Part shown: positions 1 to 12,814 of the stretch, one piece after another
How the letters are laid out: each line of letters starts with the position of its first letter
How positions within the stretch are numbered: position 1 is the first letter of the stretch
Assembly: GCA_025618425.1 (NCBI GenBank)
Contig: CM046845.1
Location: 32,733,277 to 32,797,276 of the forward strand
Source: Heliocidaris tuberculata
Taxonomy: Eukaryota; Echinodermata; Echinoidea; Camarodonta; Echinometridae
Length of the DNA: 64,000 nucleotides
Direction: 5' to 3'
Notes under the pieces: generated by a model
What the model was told of the DNA's origin: nothing
Seen by the model: only the letters and a program-made list of their open reading frames with translations
The model's database searches: none
Made by a program: the position numbers and the translations under genes

Positions 1-900
1 GAAGAGAGAGGAGAGGAGTGAAAAGAACTGAAGAATTAAAGTAAATTTTGTGGAGATAAATGTTGAAAAACAAAATCACACCATCAAAGTTAAGACATTT
101 GAATACATTGTATGGATTCATAATCTATGTGTGCCATGACGCCTGCGTGTTAGGGAGTCACGTGACTGATGCGTGGGTCCACTCATAGCTATGGCTGGGT
201 CCACTGCGGTGGCGCCACCACCTCCTTTGTGGAGGTATTGCCGTTTTATTGTTCGACAGAAGACCGTATAGTTAGTTATATGGTTGAGTGAGACCGCTAA
301 ATTCACAACAGGCAGGTTGATCTAAGTCCCTTTTCTAATCCAAGAACCAAACTTTTAGTCATGGGAAATCCGTGCTTTATTCCACTAAAATCTCCCTTTC
401 TTACTAAAATTGTTGCCAAGACTTCATTAACTTAAAAACTCAAGTCAACTGTATCTGGGCTTTTAGACTGTGAGTAAACGGTGCTTCTGTTTTGGTAGAG
501 GTTAAAATAAGTTTTCTTGGATTTCATGACTACCACAGTAATAGGTGCGCATGTAGATATAGTTTCATGTTAATATCCATATCTTATATGCAATATTTCA
601 AAAGAGTTTTATTTTCTCTGAAAGCATTTCCTTTAAATGATACTTTTGATTTTTTTTTTACTTTCTTAAACATTCGTCTTTCAGGGTAGTAAAAATTAAG
701 CCATGAGAGGATAATGAACTCTTGAGAAAGCTAAAGCAAGTACAACGCATTCAAATCTTTGCATCGGTCCGCTCTTTTTCTTGTAACTATGATTACAGAA
801 TAATGTTTCTGAATTCCATTGGTGCAATGGCAATGGCATGATTAATGCTAATTGTACTTGTTAATTTTGTATGTATAAAGAAAGACACATTTGATGTAAT
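1..900. other. Non-coding stretch, nothing recognised
   Basis: The longest reading frames here are about 60 codons with no domain similarity, splice context or repeat structure. I see no RNA gene or transposon end. Confidence 0.4.
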
Positions 901-914
901 TTTAAGTTAATATT

Positions 915-981
915 GTTATCATAATAATCATAATTATTTATTATTATTATCATCAAAATCATCATCATCACCATCATACTT

Positions 982-1027
<46 letters not shown>

Positions 1028-1131
1028 CACTAATAATAATAATAATAATACTAATGATAACAATAATGATAATAGTAATGATGATGATGATAATAATAAT
1101 AATAATAATAATGATAATAATAATAATAATG

Positions 1132-1186
<55 letters not shown>

Positions 1187-1222
1187 TAATAATCATCATC
1201 ATCATCATCATCATCATCAACA
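915..1222. repeat. Composite trinucleotide microsatellite (ATT/ATC/ACT)
   Basis: Blocks of ATT, ATC and ACT units follow one another for about 300 bp. All six frames are open and give poly-Ile, poly-Tyr, poly-Asp or poly-Ser, so the reading frames are a consequence of the repeat and not a gene. Confidence 0.9.
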
Positions 1223-2365
1223 TAAAAAAATATCAATATTATTTTCTAGAGTAGTAAATAGAGTAATAACATTCTGAATCTAAGAAAAATAATGCACAAC
1301 ATCAAAGGCAGTGGCTATAGTTCATATCTTGAAATAAAATTCTTAATAAAAGAACAAGACCAACGTACATCCTTACGCCTTGTATTATGCTACCAAACCA
1401 ACCAACTTTACCACTGATCTAGATTTTGAAGTAAAACATCAAAAGGAATAACTACCACTGATAATACCTTTGACCTTCTTTAAAGCATTCTCCGAAACTA
1501 TGGAAAGCGAAGAATAGAAGAAAAATCGATCCACTCCCTATCGTAGCATAGAATTGTCTGATAATACTCAGCTGTCGAATAACAAGATATCCTTTTCATT
1601 CTGGTCACTTTCTCCTGTCATCTTGTTTTCATCATGTTCATGTGAGGTGGTAAGCCATGTTAAGATACGCATAATATCTTACATATATATTCTACCGTTT
1701 TATTGATCTCAAAGTAATCAATGGCGGAAAAATCAGAGAATTTTACTTCACAGAGAAGGAAATAATTGAAAGAAGCAGGGGATATGGGCAGGACAAGAGG
1801 AGAGAGAGTTGGAGATGAATACTTGATACGAAGAGAAGATGAAAAGAGAAGAAATATACACGTAAAGATGTCTTAAAAAGTATATCAAAAAGAAGAGAAG
1901 AAAGAGCGAGAATAAAGTGTGCATGCGCAGGGAGAGGCCCACAATAGATTCTTTCTGAGCGTTATGATTTTGCTCCGGAAACTAGGTTGGGATGAAAATG
2001 GAACGAGTGCGCCAAAATTCAATGAAGCATTACGGAGACAAGCGAAAAGCGGGAGATCTCCTATAATCAATATTATTTTGATTTTTTTCCATCCTTCCAT
2101 ATGCAGCGATTCCTTTCAAACACTATTTCCTCGCTATAACAAAATGTTTTTATTTGCATACGTATGTAGCGAAGGTCTTACTGTAATGCTATTTTCATTT
2201 CAAATTTAGCTAGTCAAAGCCGATATTTATTCCGCATATATCAAGTCAATCAAGTCAAATGCCGAAGTTCTTTATGATATGTATATACGTTTCATAAATT
2301 TGTTTCTATATTACATTTAGTTCCCTGTCATCTCGGAAAAACCGCATTTCTGCAATGTCCTCCCT
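1223..2365. other. Non-coding stretch, nothing recognised
   Basis: Single-copy-looking AT-rich sequence. The short open frames at 1748-2209 overlap each other on both strands and show no domain. No transposon ends were seen. Confidence 0.4.
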
Positions 2366-2366
2366 C

Positions 2367-2410
<44 letters not shown>

Positions 2411-2447
2411 ACACACTCGCACACACACACACACACACTCTCCCTCT
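2366..2447. repeat. (TC)n followed by (CA)n microsatellite
   Basis: A pure TC run of about 35 bp passes into a CA run, then a CT-rich tail. Confidence 0.9.
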
Positions 2448-3009
2448 CCTTCCCTACTTCCATACTGATAGACATATCTTTTTTTTTTCCTTGTTGTGAC
2501 TGCTTTAAGTAATGCCAAATCGAAGATCATCAAATATATATATTTTTTTAAAATAAAGTTTCTGGAAGGATTTCAGCTTATATTCCCGTTTGCATGCCGA
2601 TGACTGCTGTAACCTTTCATTATTGAATCACACCGGAAAGTCTATATCATAACCATCGAGATATCATTCATAGTATGATATAACTTGACATTTATTCTCT
2701 ATCTCTCTCTTTCCCTCTTTCTTCTCTCCCTTTTCATAACGAAAACGTACTTCAAATATCAATATTTTGTCTTGATAAAGTACATGTGGAGTAAGTAAAG
2801 ATCATGAGCCATAAATAACAATTATGAAGATTCTAATTCTGCCAAGAAAACATAAGACGTATCTGCTAGTAAATGAAACAACTGATGCAATAAAAACATT
2901 CTTAAACAATGATGAGTCTCAATCAGAACAAGACTGTGCTTTAGATGATTGTCGGCTGAAAAAGTTTCATTTTAGTTTGTTTGTTCTCTTCACTCGCTCA
3001 CTATGATTT

Positions 3010-3356
3010 TCCCACATCACCCCTGTTTTGATGAAGTTACATTGGTTGTCAATAAAACACAGAATTACATTCCAGATACTTTTGCTTGTTTACAAAGCTT
3101 TGAATGATCAAGCCCCAAATAATTTGTTTGAATTATTATCTTTTAAATTGCATCCATATTCACATAACTTACGAAGTTCACAAGACAAACTGCTTCTAAA
3201 ACTGCCTCATGCCAAAACAAAAGCAACTCTCGGAGACATTTAGCTATGCTGCTCCAAAACTCTGGAACCAACTTCATCTTGTAATAAGGAAAGCACAATC
3301 CGTCCCCATTTTAAAATCTCTATTGAAGACCCACCTGTTTTCAGAGGCTTTTAAGT
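3010..3356 (+). pseudogene. LINE reverse-transcriptase C-terminal remnant
   Basis: Translation gives HITPVLMKLHWLSIKHRI, then a run ending in LLLVYKALNDQAP. This is the characteristic end of the ORF of CR1/L2/Rex-type non-LTR retrotransposons. The frame breaks near 3240. A shifted frame continues with residues resembling the usual FSYAAPKLWN and LLKTHLF blocks, up to about 3350. It is a dead, 5'-truncated copy. A related remnant at 28,540-28,890 carries the same ITPVL block. The exact clade cannot be set from this fragment. Confidence 0.75.
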
Positions 3357-3423
3357 AAATTAGTTCTTTGTATATAGTGTAAGCATATAGGAGTCTCCAT
3401 TAAAGAGTAGATTCAAATATACA

Positions 3424-3645
3424 GTGCAGTGGTAGAGCAGTGGTCTCGTAACTGGGAGGACCCGGGTTTGATACCAAGTGGATGCACTAGTGCCCTTTGG
3501 TTAGGCATTAATCCTCATTACCAAATTCCTCGGAGAGGACTTAAAGCCGTCGGTCCCCTGGTTGCTTACTTACAAGCATACACAGGCTTTCTATAGCAGT
3601 CAGGTAAAATAAACCATCAAACCATTCAAACCATTCAATCTTATT
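3424..3645 (+). mobile_element. tRNA-derived SINE
   Basis: The head has a box A-like stretch (GTGGTAGAGCAGTGG, from 3429) and a box B-like stretch (GGTTTGATACC, 3465-3475). The unrelated body runs through CTCGGAGAGGACTTAAAGCC and ends in an ACCATTCAA-repeat tail. A second copy in the opposite orientation lies at 11,130-11,333 and shares both head and body, which makes this a SINE family and not a tRNA gene. Confidence 0.85.
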
Positions 3646-5930
3646 GTAAATAGAGTAGACCATCTGTTTACATTAAACTTGTACACCAATTTCAACTTCC
3701 TAATATCTTTTCAATTCATTTCAAGTATTTATTTTTTTCTTAGAGTAATTTTAAAAATATTTTACGGAGTATTTAAATAAGTAAACAATTAAAGAGCATA
3801 ATACATTTCTAATGCAAGCAAGGAGGCGTAGAATCCCCTAGGGCACAAGTTTGTAATGGGTACGTCTGAATGATTTAAACAACACAATACAATCAGGTAA
3901 ACTGTTACGTAACTTAGTCCAGTAAAACGGATATTACATGATTATGTTAAAAAGTGAGTTTTAAGAATCTAAAAATGCCAATTAAAATTGCCTCTCCATG
4001 CATGAAGCCTTTCAAAATGTCACGTGACACTGGGATGGTAGTTCGCACAACTGCCCGTATACAATCGCCAGATAAATATTTTTATGATTTTGCCCCACCC
4101 CACCAATTCCGGAGACGGATCGTCGCTCTTAGTGAGAAGTATAATGAAATTAATGTAAGAGAAAAAATTAATGGGATGAATAAAAAAAAATGGAAGAATG
4201 GCGAATGAAACATAATTGAGACAAAATATCAATTAAAGCTTTATAACTTCTTCATAAATGCCTTCAAATGCTTCTCAATAGGCGATTGTCAACGCAGCCG
4301 CTCGCTATATCGTTGGCAAACTAAAGCAGACATTCGTTTTTAGTTGTATTTACGACATCGCAAATCATTTAGCCGCAATTACTCTCCTCCTACTGCTTCT
4401 TTTATCAATCTATACGGTATGTCGGTTGGAGCTCATTTCCTCTTTCCTTTCATGAAGATTACCGTGTTGTTAGCAACGCCTGATTTGACATCTTTTCATA
4501 TATCTCATTACGTTGACTTTATCGCTTCGTTTAGATTTTTAATCGAATCATCAGGATGAGACAGGGCGAATATTAATATCTTAGTTTTCGGATATTCAGA
4601 CCAGTTTTTTTTTTAAGCACTTTTATCTTTGCAGTCTATCCCAACAACATTTTCTGATGCAAGTGAAATGATAATGGTGCAACAAATTTACAAAAATCTC
4701 ATTAATTCATGTATTTAATTTCAATCCCGTTTATTATTATTAGTGTGTTTTTATGTCCTGTCTAAATTTATCATTCCTTAACTCTAATACATTATCGAAG
4801 ATCATAGATAAAAGCTTAATGACCTACATTCATTTAAATGAAATGAGATGAAATTCAAATGAAGGAATGTTTGATTTCCATAATTATTTAGATTATGAAG
4901 AAAAGGAGAGGATGCGTGATCGGGGTGGGTGTGCGTGTGTGTGATGGTGTGCCCTTACATAGTTGTGGGGTACAGAGAACAAAAGAGCACAATGATGGCC
5001 TTTATTTCGTCATGCTTGTGGGGTACAAAATACAATAGGAGAAAACAATACAGTTCCCCACAAATCAGTGTGTGTGCAGATGTGCAGATGTGCGTGTGCG
5101 TTGTGGGTTGTGAATATATCTGTGTCGTGCGTGTGTGGTGTAAAAATAGTAAAGAAGTGTTGTTAAATTTATCCAGCAAGACGTCAAGATAGAAAGAAAT
5201 AGGAGTGCACTGCTTTAATTCTTCTATCATGTGTATTCTTGTCGGAACAGCGGATCAATGCCAATAGTCTCTTTGGTAAGACTACCTACCCACGTCCGAC
5301 TCTCAGATACTATCATGAAAATGAATACAAATTCTACAAGCAATCCCAACTGATTTTTCTTCGTGATTTCTCCATCATCAAAGTAAAGAATGCACCTACA
5401 ATGATCTCTAATCAACGCGGATATTAAATACATTTCCCCGTTCAAGGTACGATTGTAGAAAGTCAGAAGGTATAATAAAGATATATTTCTCGCATCTAGA
5501 TTCAATTAATACTAAAGCTAATTGTACAGGGACTGTTAACACTAGATATCAGAGAGGCAACTATATTACTTTGCTGTTTCACTAAAGAGGTTGGCATATG
5601 CGCTATGAACTTACAGTATACTCAATTTGTATCCTTCACTCATCCTATAATTTTTCGTCAAATATCACCAAAAGAAAGATTTATCACATTTTCTGCGATA
5701 CTATATCTGGTATAGATTACGTCACAAAGAATAATATAAAAATATCAAAATATAAAATATAAAAATATAGAATAAATTGCAATTTATGTTGATTTATTCA
5801 TTGGCCTGTACATTTCTGTAGTACATGTAGTTGCTTATTTAAAGACTCCACCTAGAAATTTAGTGTCTCAACACTAAAGGATCAGTTAAGATAAAGGGGT
5901 ACAATAAAGCACTCACAATATTTAAAGAAT
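3646..5930. other. Non-coding stretch, weak simple repeats only
   Basis: No exon, RNA gene or clear transposon end was recognised. A GT-rich stretch near 4923-5140 is a degenerate dinucleotide repeat. Open frames of 60-92 codons here overlap on both strands and have no recognisable domain. Confidence 0.4.
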
Positions 5931-5937
5931 TCATTCT

Positions 5938-6100
5938 TACAAGGTACCCGTTTTACTACACCTGGGTGGAGAGTGGCAAATGTATATTTATGCCTTACCA
6001 ATGGACATTAATAGTTCCGGTAAGGGGCTCGAACCCACAATCGTCGCGTCTCCAGTCAAGTCATTTAAAGACCACTGGACTATGCTATAATAACGTGAAC
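5938..6100 (-). mobile_element. tRNA-derived SINE, second family
   Basis: On the minus strand the head reads AGTCCAGTGGTC, with a box B-like GGGTTCGAGCCCC. A body follows with CACCCAGGTGTAGTAAAACG and GGTACC. The same body occurs at 38,170-38,345 and 56,050-56,370, so this is a dispersed SINE family. Confidence 0.75.
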
Positions 6101-6404
6101 AAGCTTGTTACCCGTCGAATCTGATTTGATTTGCTCGCTCCAAGGGACTTTGTTGTTGAGAAGCATATAATAGAGCAGCGGGAAATCGAGATTTTCTCCT
6201 CTTGCTTTCGCTTCGTTGATACTTCTATAGATCATGTAGATGATTTAATAGTCATTTATATCTTCCACTGATGCTTACAACGTTGATAAATAAGATAATT
6301 ATTGTGAACATTTTATTGTGAGCATGAGTTCTTGAATACACAGATTAGACAGAGATTTTCATTAAAGGTAATACATCAGTTTTTGACATGTTCATGAATG
6401 TACT

Positions 6405-6960
6405 TTTATTTATTTATTTATTCACAATATTTAATCAGGAAACCCAATCAACAAATGCTGCTCTCCCTTGGGGTCCTGTACAAAATAAAAATAAAATGTG
6501 AGCATCATACATGTGTAGTTAATGCATATCAATGATCATTATGTGTAATAAACAAATTAAAAACATCAGCAATGACAGAACACATGTTTGCTAAAATTAC
6601 AAACGCAGTTGTTAAACAAATTGAATTATAAGGAAGGCATTTAAAGATTATTCTGCAAATATTGACAGAAGGATGCAAGAGATTGTATATTTTGACAAGA
6701 GGGTTCCAAACTGTTCCAAAGTGAGACTGCTAAAATGTACTTGCATTATTGTTCATCAATTTGTAATACAGTGAAGAAAAAATAGTTCTTAAAAATATCA
6801 CCTTTAGTAAGGGAAATTAGTGTTGAATTTTAATACGAATGAAATCAATCATGTTGGTATGAATAACTCTAGATTGCTTGGATGCTGAATGATAAAGAAG
6901 AATAATCCAAAACACTTCACGTCAAAGATAAATGAAAAAAGCATTTTCAATAAAGCTAAT
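6405..6960 (-). pseudogene. LINE 3' end remnant
   Basis: On the minus strand a decayed coding end (LWNSLEPSCQNIQSL, like the terminal LWN block of LINE reverse transcriptases) is followed by a 3' UTR. The UTR contains AGGACCCCAAGGGAGAGCAG and ends in an AATAAATAAATA tail at 6405-6422. The order of coding end, UTR and simple tail is that of a 5'-truncated non-LTR retrotransposon. Confidence 0.65.
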
Positions 6961-7127
6961 GCATTAGCATGCCGTAACGCCTTTATATCATTTCCTGTCA
7001 GATTTCTTTATTTTACTACTAGCCTTCATGGTTCGGATTTACTTTACATATCCACTTGATATGTTGGACAAAAATTTTGAGGCATAAAGCTGTATTCTCA
7101 ACAGAGAAAGTGTAAGAAAGCAAAGGA

Positions 7128-7128
7128 G

Positions 7129-7172
<44 letters not shown>
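7128..7172. repeat. (AG)n microsatellite
   Basis: A nearly pure AG run of about 40 bp. A second GA-rich stretch at 7365-7495 is less regular. Confidence 0.9.
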
Positions 7173-7175
<3 letters not shown>

Positions 7176-9270
7176 AAGGGGTAAATGGCGATAAATAAAT
7201 ATTTATTTATTTCAAATGATTTATTAATTTAAAAAATATCATTCGTAGCTTGTGGGCAGATTTTTTTGCAGATATTTCTTACAACGGATAATATAACATT
7301 AATCATAATTATACAAAGAAACATGGTTATAAAATGGAGCTGTGGCAATACCGTGAAAAAATGGTGAGAGGGGGAAATGTATGAGAAAAAGAGAAATGGA
7401 GAGAGAGGGGAAGAGAGTGAGAGAAAGAGAGAGAGACAGAGAGAGGAGGAGGAGGAGGCGAGGCGGGGAAGAGAGATAGAGAAAAAAATGGAGAGGCGAC
7501 AAGAACCATTTTTATTTACATCTTGTTTGTTTGTTTTTTTGTTGTTTTTTTTTTGCAAGGTAGGGCCAATCTCTATCCTTTTCTTGCTACAAACTTTTCC
7601 TCTATTTAATTTGCCTTTTGATCAAAAGTAACCATTCCACTCACATATCCTTCACCGATCTATAAAACAGTAACTTTATCGCTTCTCGCGCCAACCGAGA
7701 ACACCACATACATCCTTAATATTTTTCTCATCCTGGCCTCATCACCAGCGCACTACCACCATGGATATTACATCCCACACCCATCCTTCTTCACCTCCTC
7801 TTGTTTTTATCCTCCTATATGTACGAATGAAATGTAATTCCTCTCGCTGTTTGGCTGAATCGATTCGGAGTCAGCATTTTCGGCTCCTCAACAAGTCAAA
7901 CAATCATGATGGAGAGTGATTGAAAATTGCTGCCCAGAGCCAAAAAGTAGTTTCCGGATTGAGGCCGAGTAACATCGATTTATATATTCGCCTCTCTTTA
8001 GCTTTTCGGCTTTGTCGGTAATTTTTTTTTCCTCCTTGGTTTTTCTTTCTTCATTCGATACACTTCAAACAGCATCAAAAGTGCTTTTCGCGTGTTTTCA
8101 TTTTTGTGATTTTGTTTCGAGAGCACTTAACATGCTTACCGAAGACTGGATAAAGCATATTGATACAAAGAAAATGGTTCAATGTGTTGGAAAGGCTCAC
8201 TTTAGGAGGCCATGAAGACATGAAAAATGATAATTTAATAACTTTTCTTTTAAGTTACGTAATCATGAGGACATGGTGTATATGAGCCTTATTATCGCAA
8301 ATTGAATTATTGTTAAATCTTACATAAACCTATGTTGATTATGACAACAGTTCACATGAATATTTTAATTGTTTATTATATTCTTTGAATAATTGAATAG
8401 GGTGGTCATGATGATCAGTTGTAGCTTTGTAACAATGTGTGACAGCGGGGACAACTCAAAAGTTTTATAAAATCAATTCGTATATAACTCCTTATTAAGA
8501 AGGCTGTATGTTTAGAATCTATCGGGATAAAAAAAAAAATTGCGAAAAAAGACATAAAATACCCCTGTCTAGGCTACCAAGGTTCAAGTACCTTTTCAAA
8601 AATCCAGACCAAAAATCCAGACCAAAAAAAAAGAGAAATACACACAATCAATTAACCCTTAAGATATCGATAGAGTCAATTATCTGCAGATCAAAAGCAC
8701 CCTACACGAGTCACAGTGGTTCGCCCGGGGTTCTATCGGCTTGGAGGACGCGGTCTTACTCGGTAAACACCGCTAGGCAAGACGGAGTCAACATCATGAA
8801 TGGAGAATGAGTTAGCATCAGAGCTCCTTCTTCTGTTTTTTCTTCAGACGGGGAAAGTGATACCCGGTTTGCTTTTGGCTCGAAACAATTAGATCTCTAT
8901 TTGCCGAACGATTAGACTCTTCAGATCTCGGCTGGGCGAGGCGAAGGCACGGATTTGTCACAAAATGCTGGAGAAAATCGATTTGTTCTCCCCCGTCATC
9001 CTCGGCAAGTTGGCGGGGCGCGGCCCGCTCGCGAGGCCATGAAAGAACGCGAAGTGAACTTCCTGATAAAGTGTGCGTGCCCTCTTTTTACTTTGTGTGC
9101 GTTTCTTCTTTCTTGTCTTCGCCTTGACGATAGCATACGTTCCTTTGCATGCTCTATTGATAATGATATCAAACGCTAACTTCCTCGACAAACATTCAAT
9201 TATTAGTCAAGATACCAAGGGAATTTAGGTCAACGTGTCGATACTGGAAGTTAGAGCTCTTGTTATATTG
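7173..9270. other. Non-coding stretch with GC-richer islands
   Basis: No exon is supported. The parts at about 7,680-7,990 and 8,690-9,180 are less AT-rich and free of simple repeats compared with their surroundings. They would be the first places in this half of the window to look for conserved non-coding sequence. That is an inference from composition only. Confidence 0.35.
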
Positions 9271-10143
9271 AAAAATAAGGGGGGGGGGGGGGAGTCTATG
9301 ATAAAGTACCAATAATGATTATAGGCGGATAGGCGGTGAACACGTCGAAACATCGAGCAATACTGAAAGGGTAGATGCGGAAAACCCATTCTTTGTATAG
9401 ACATTCGAATTGTCTTTGATTGACTTTCAATAATCCATTCGTTTAAATAAAACTCAAAATTGGACAAAGCACTTGATTTGTGAAGATATAAAGATGATAC
9501 GAATAATAATGACAATGGTGATGATGTTGATGATGTTGGAATAGGAGATGATGAAGTTTTTCGGGAACAAATCAATTAAGATTGAATTTCCATGTTGACT
9601 CGGTAGGATCGCGAGCGCCTCTATTTGTTCCCGTCGCATTTACGGCAGGAAATTTGAATTAAATGGCGTCGAGATGAAGATGGAAAGAGCGTGCACAATG
9701 AGGAGATCGCTACATCATCCACGTTATTAAAAGTGAGTTTTGGCCGAGAGAAACTGAGGGGGGATTTGTCAGTCTAGGTTGGTCGAATCTTCTCAGTCTT
9801 TCCATTCTAATCTTATGATATATTAAAGGAGGCATATTCAATTGTTTTGACGTGAGAAGAAATAAGATAATCAAGAGATTTAATTTAAATAAATAAACTT
9901 TTGAACGAAATGTTACGAGTATAACAACATCTAGGAATAAGAAGAGTGAAAATCACCTAACTTAACTTACTTACGCCTTATACATGATCATCAGTGACGT
10001 CAGTACACACTGCCAGGGAAAAGTTTGGGTCCGGTGGTGCTCTCATTGTTGGGAAAACCAAAATTATATTATAAACTAACACGACTAAGATAATGTTTTG
10101 TAAAATTTACTTTGTAAACTGATCTAACGTGGATTTTTTTTCC

Positions 10144-10226
10144 ATGAATTTCATGTTCAAATATACCAACTTAGGATTTTTTTTTATGCCCAAGTTGGTA
10201 TGGTATATTTGAACATGAAATTCATA
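10144..10226. repeat. Short hairpin (inverted repeat)
   Basis: ATGAATTTCATGTTCAAATA with its continuation through CCAACTTAGG is repeated in inverted form at 10,187-10,226. A few bases differ and the loop is about 11 bp. It is probably a small MITE or a fold-back remnant; no target duplication was identified. Confidence 0.7.
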
Positions 10227-10229
10227 AAA

Positions 10230-10940
10230 CTGGAGCTATAGATATCAAGCAAACATAATAAATAGTGTAATTTTGAAAGCAATAATTGTTAATGACTATA
10301 ATGCAATCAAAAATGTATCTTGAAAATCATTGTAAACATGCACAATGTAGCCATAGGCTGCAAAGCATTGTTTAAAGATAAACCAATTTTTTATTTAATT
10401 GAATTGGGAACCTTTACTGCAGCCCCAAAGTTAGAGACTTTTGCCCAGTATTCCTAAGGCTTAAGGATTCAAGAATGGTAACGTTTGGAGTGCATCAGTG
10501 TTTTGATGGATTATGCTTTGATTGATATAGTTAGGCGGGAAACCCAAAGCTACTTCAACGCTTGAAAGTGGCGACATAACTGCTTATTACATGGCCACGG
10601 ATAATCCAATCATCATTTGTCTGTGAGTGAGATGAGCAGTCATCTGATTAAGAGAAAGCGATGTCGATTTGTTATCATCATCAGATTGAAGTCATCGCTC
10701 AACACCAGATGATATTGCGGTCAATATTGGCTGATCCGCTGACGGAAAAATTCTAGTCTTCCGTCAGACTGAGTTTGATAAGAGTTAGTGACGAGAGGGG
10801 AGACAAAAATTGAAGTGGAACAGGCTTTAATGGTATAATGAAGCATGTTTTTCAAACTGTCGTCGCTGAGCATTAAATCTTTTAAATGAGGGAGCTTGGT
10901 ATCATTACGTGATTTCACGATCACCTGTTCACATAATCGT
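10230..10940. other. Non-coding stretch, nothing recognised
   Basis: No exon, transposon end or tandem repeat was seen. Confidence 0.35.
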
Positions 10941-11130
10941 TTACCATTAACGTCATCATTACTATATCTCTAAGATCATCTGCATCTTCACCATCTTTAT
11001 CGTCATCATCATCATCATCACAATAAATGATTAACATCATTATCACCACCACCACCATCATAATCACTATCACCATCATCATTATCATCATCATCATCAC
11101 CATCATCATCAATATTGTTATCCATATTAT
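10941..11130. repeat. (ATC/ACC)n microsatellite, left part
   Basis: Degenerate ATC and ACC trinucleotides lie at the 3' end of the minus-strand SINE at 11,130-11,333. A matching tract continues on the SINE's other side. Confidence 0.85.
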
Positions 11131-11333
11131 TTTGATCTTGATGGTTTATCAACCTGACTGCTAAGAAAGCATGTGTATGCTTGTAAATAAGCAACCAGGG
11201 GACCGACGGCTTTAAGTCCTCTCCGAAGGATTTGGTAATGAGGATTAATGCCTTACCAAAGGGCACTTGCGCATCCACTTGGTTTCGAATTCGGGTCCTT
11301 CCAGTTACGAGACTACTGCTCTACCACTAAGCC
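11130..11333 (-). mobile_element. tRNA-derived SINE (same family as 3424-3645)
   Basis: The reverse complement carries the same head (GTGGTAGAGCAGTAGTCTCG, box B near 11,285) and the same body with CTCGGAGAGGACTTAAAGCC, allowing a few differences, and ends in GATAAACCATC. It is embedded in an ATC-type trinucleotide tract on both sides. Confidence 0.85.
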
Positions 11334-11337
11334 TCCC

Positions 11338-11600
11338 TATCATCACAATTCTCTTCTTCCTCCTCCTCTTCCTCCTCCTCCTCATCGTCATCATCATCAA
11401 CATCATCATCATCACCATTATGAACATCAATAACATTACCATCATTCACCTCCTCCTCATCATCTCAATCGTCACTATCATCATGATCATGATCATTATC
11501 ATCATCATCATCAACAGCGTTATCCTCATCATCTTCATTATCATTATTATCGTCATCATCATCATTATCACCATTATCATCATCATCATCAAAATTTGTC
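11338..11600. repeat. (CTC/ATC)n microsatellite, right part
   Basis: Degenerate CCT, ATC and ATT trinucleotides run for about 260 bp. The open frames (poly-Ile, poly-Asp) are produced by the repeat. Confidence 0.85.
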
Positions 11601-12345
11601 ATCATCATCAAATCAAAAGCATCACCAAATTCCCTAAAATTGTCACCGCGACCATGATCAATTATCACCATTCTCACAGATCGAATCCTCACAGTATAAA
11701 CTAAAATTGCAACAAAATGATTTTTCGAAATCACACCCTTGTTTAGAACTGTCATCTTTTCAAATCAAAATTGCTTCCACAAACATATGAAACTCATCAA
11801 TTTTCAAAGTTTGTACGCGGCTTCACTTTGCGAACAAAAGAAAACGATCTATTAATTGCACATGACCGTGTTTAAAAACGTTCAGGTTACTCGAAGAAGG
11901 CTTGGAAGCTAAAATGAAGTATACTTGCAGAAGAAAGGGCCGCCGCGTATTATATGCTTTTTGGAAGAATTAGAAAAAAGTGAAGTGTTTGTAAGGATCC
12001 CCTGTAACGCTCATGAAAGTCAATTTCTTTCTCACAGTTTACTAAGATTTGGATGAAGGGAGCGCGCGGCGTCGCGTGCTCTTCCGTCTAGAGACCAGCC
12101 CGTACACGTGGGCGTCTTTCTTGGGATCCCGTGTAGCACAGCAGAAAGGAAGAAGGCAACTTTTATTGAGACATTAGCCATCAATAGAATATACACACGT
12201 TCTTCATTGTGTCGTATCAATTCGCCTGGGATCTGAGTTTAGAACGCTATAGCTAAACCGATTACGGTTCTTTAATTAAGATTTTGATTTTTTTTTCTTT
12301 TTTACGTCATGATTTCTTATCTTGTTCTCATGTTTCCCTTCCGAT
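11601..12345. other. Non-coding stretch, nothing recognised
   Basis: A GC-richer patch lies at 12,050-12,135. No exon or mobile element was recognised. A poly-A run with a few G follows at 12,350-12,383. Confidence 0.35.
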
Positions 12346-12814
12346 TCTCCAAAAAAAAAAAAAAAAAAAGAAAAAAAAAGAAAACTTGAATACTGTACAT
12401 TTTATTATCTATAACATATAATTTGCCTGTCTAAATCTTTTTATAATGCAAAGGAGCTTTATAAATACAAAGCAAAACACTATTTTGCAATAAGTATTAT
12501 ATCGATACTAATTTCAATTAAACAATGATGTCTTTACCGACAGAGCATCAATATGGAATAGATGCATAATATACCAAGGTAATAACTTTGAAATTGATTG
12601 TGATAAAAGTGTTATTTTGTCATCATTATGAATTAGAGAAGATACAAAAAGAAATATATATTCCGACATTTTGCTGCCCAAATATAAGATTATGGTTGCC
12701 CAAATATCGAAACTTTAATAATCGGGGGGGGGGGGGGGGGGGGCCGGGGGGGCTGCCTCCCCCAGCCCAATCCCTCCTACCCATATGTACACAGACAAAA
12801 TCAACAATAAAAAA

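Noticed and set aside
861..1254. Poly-Ile, poly-Tyr and poly-Ser frames
   Set aside because: Produced by a trinucleotide microsatellite; all frames are open.
3424..3480. tRNA gene
   Set aside because: Box A and B are present but the sequence continues into a body shared with another copy at 11,130-11,333, so it is a SINE head.
12724..12753. Long G or C tracts as functional G-quadruplex sites
   Set aside because: They recur inside MITEs and at homopolymer runs where sequencing is error-prone; no gene context supports a function.
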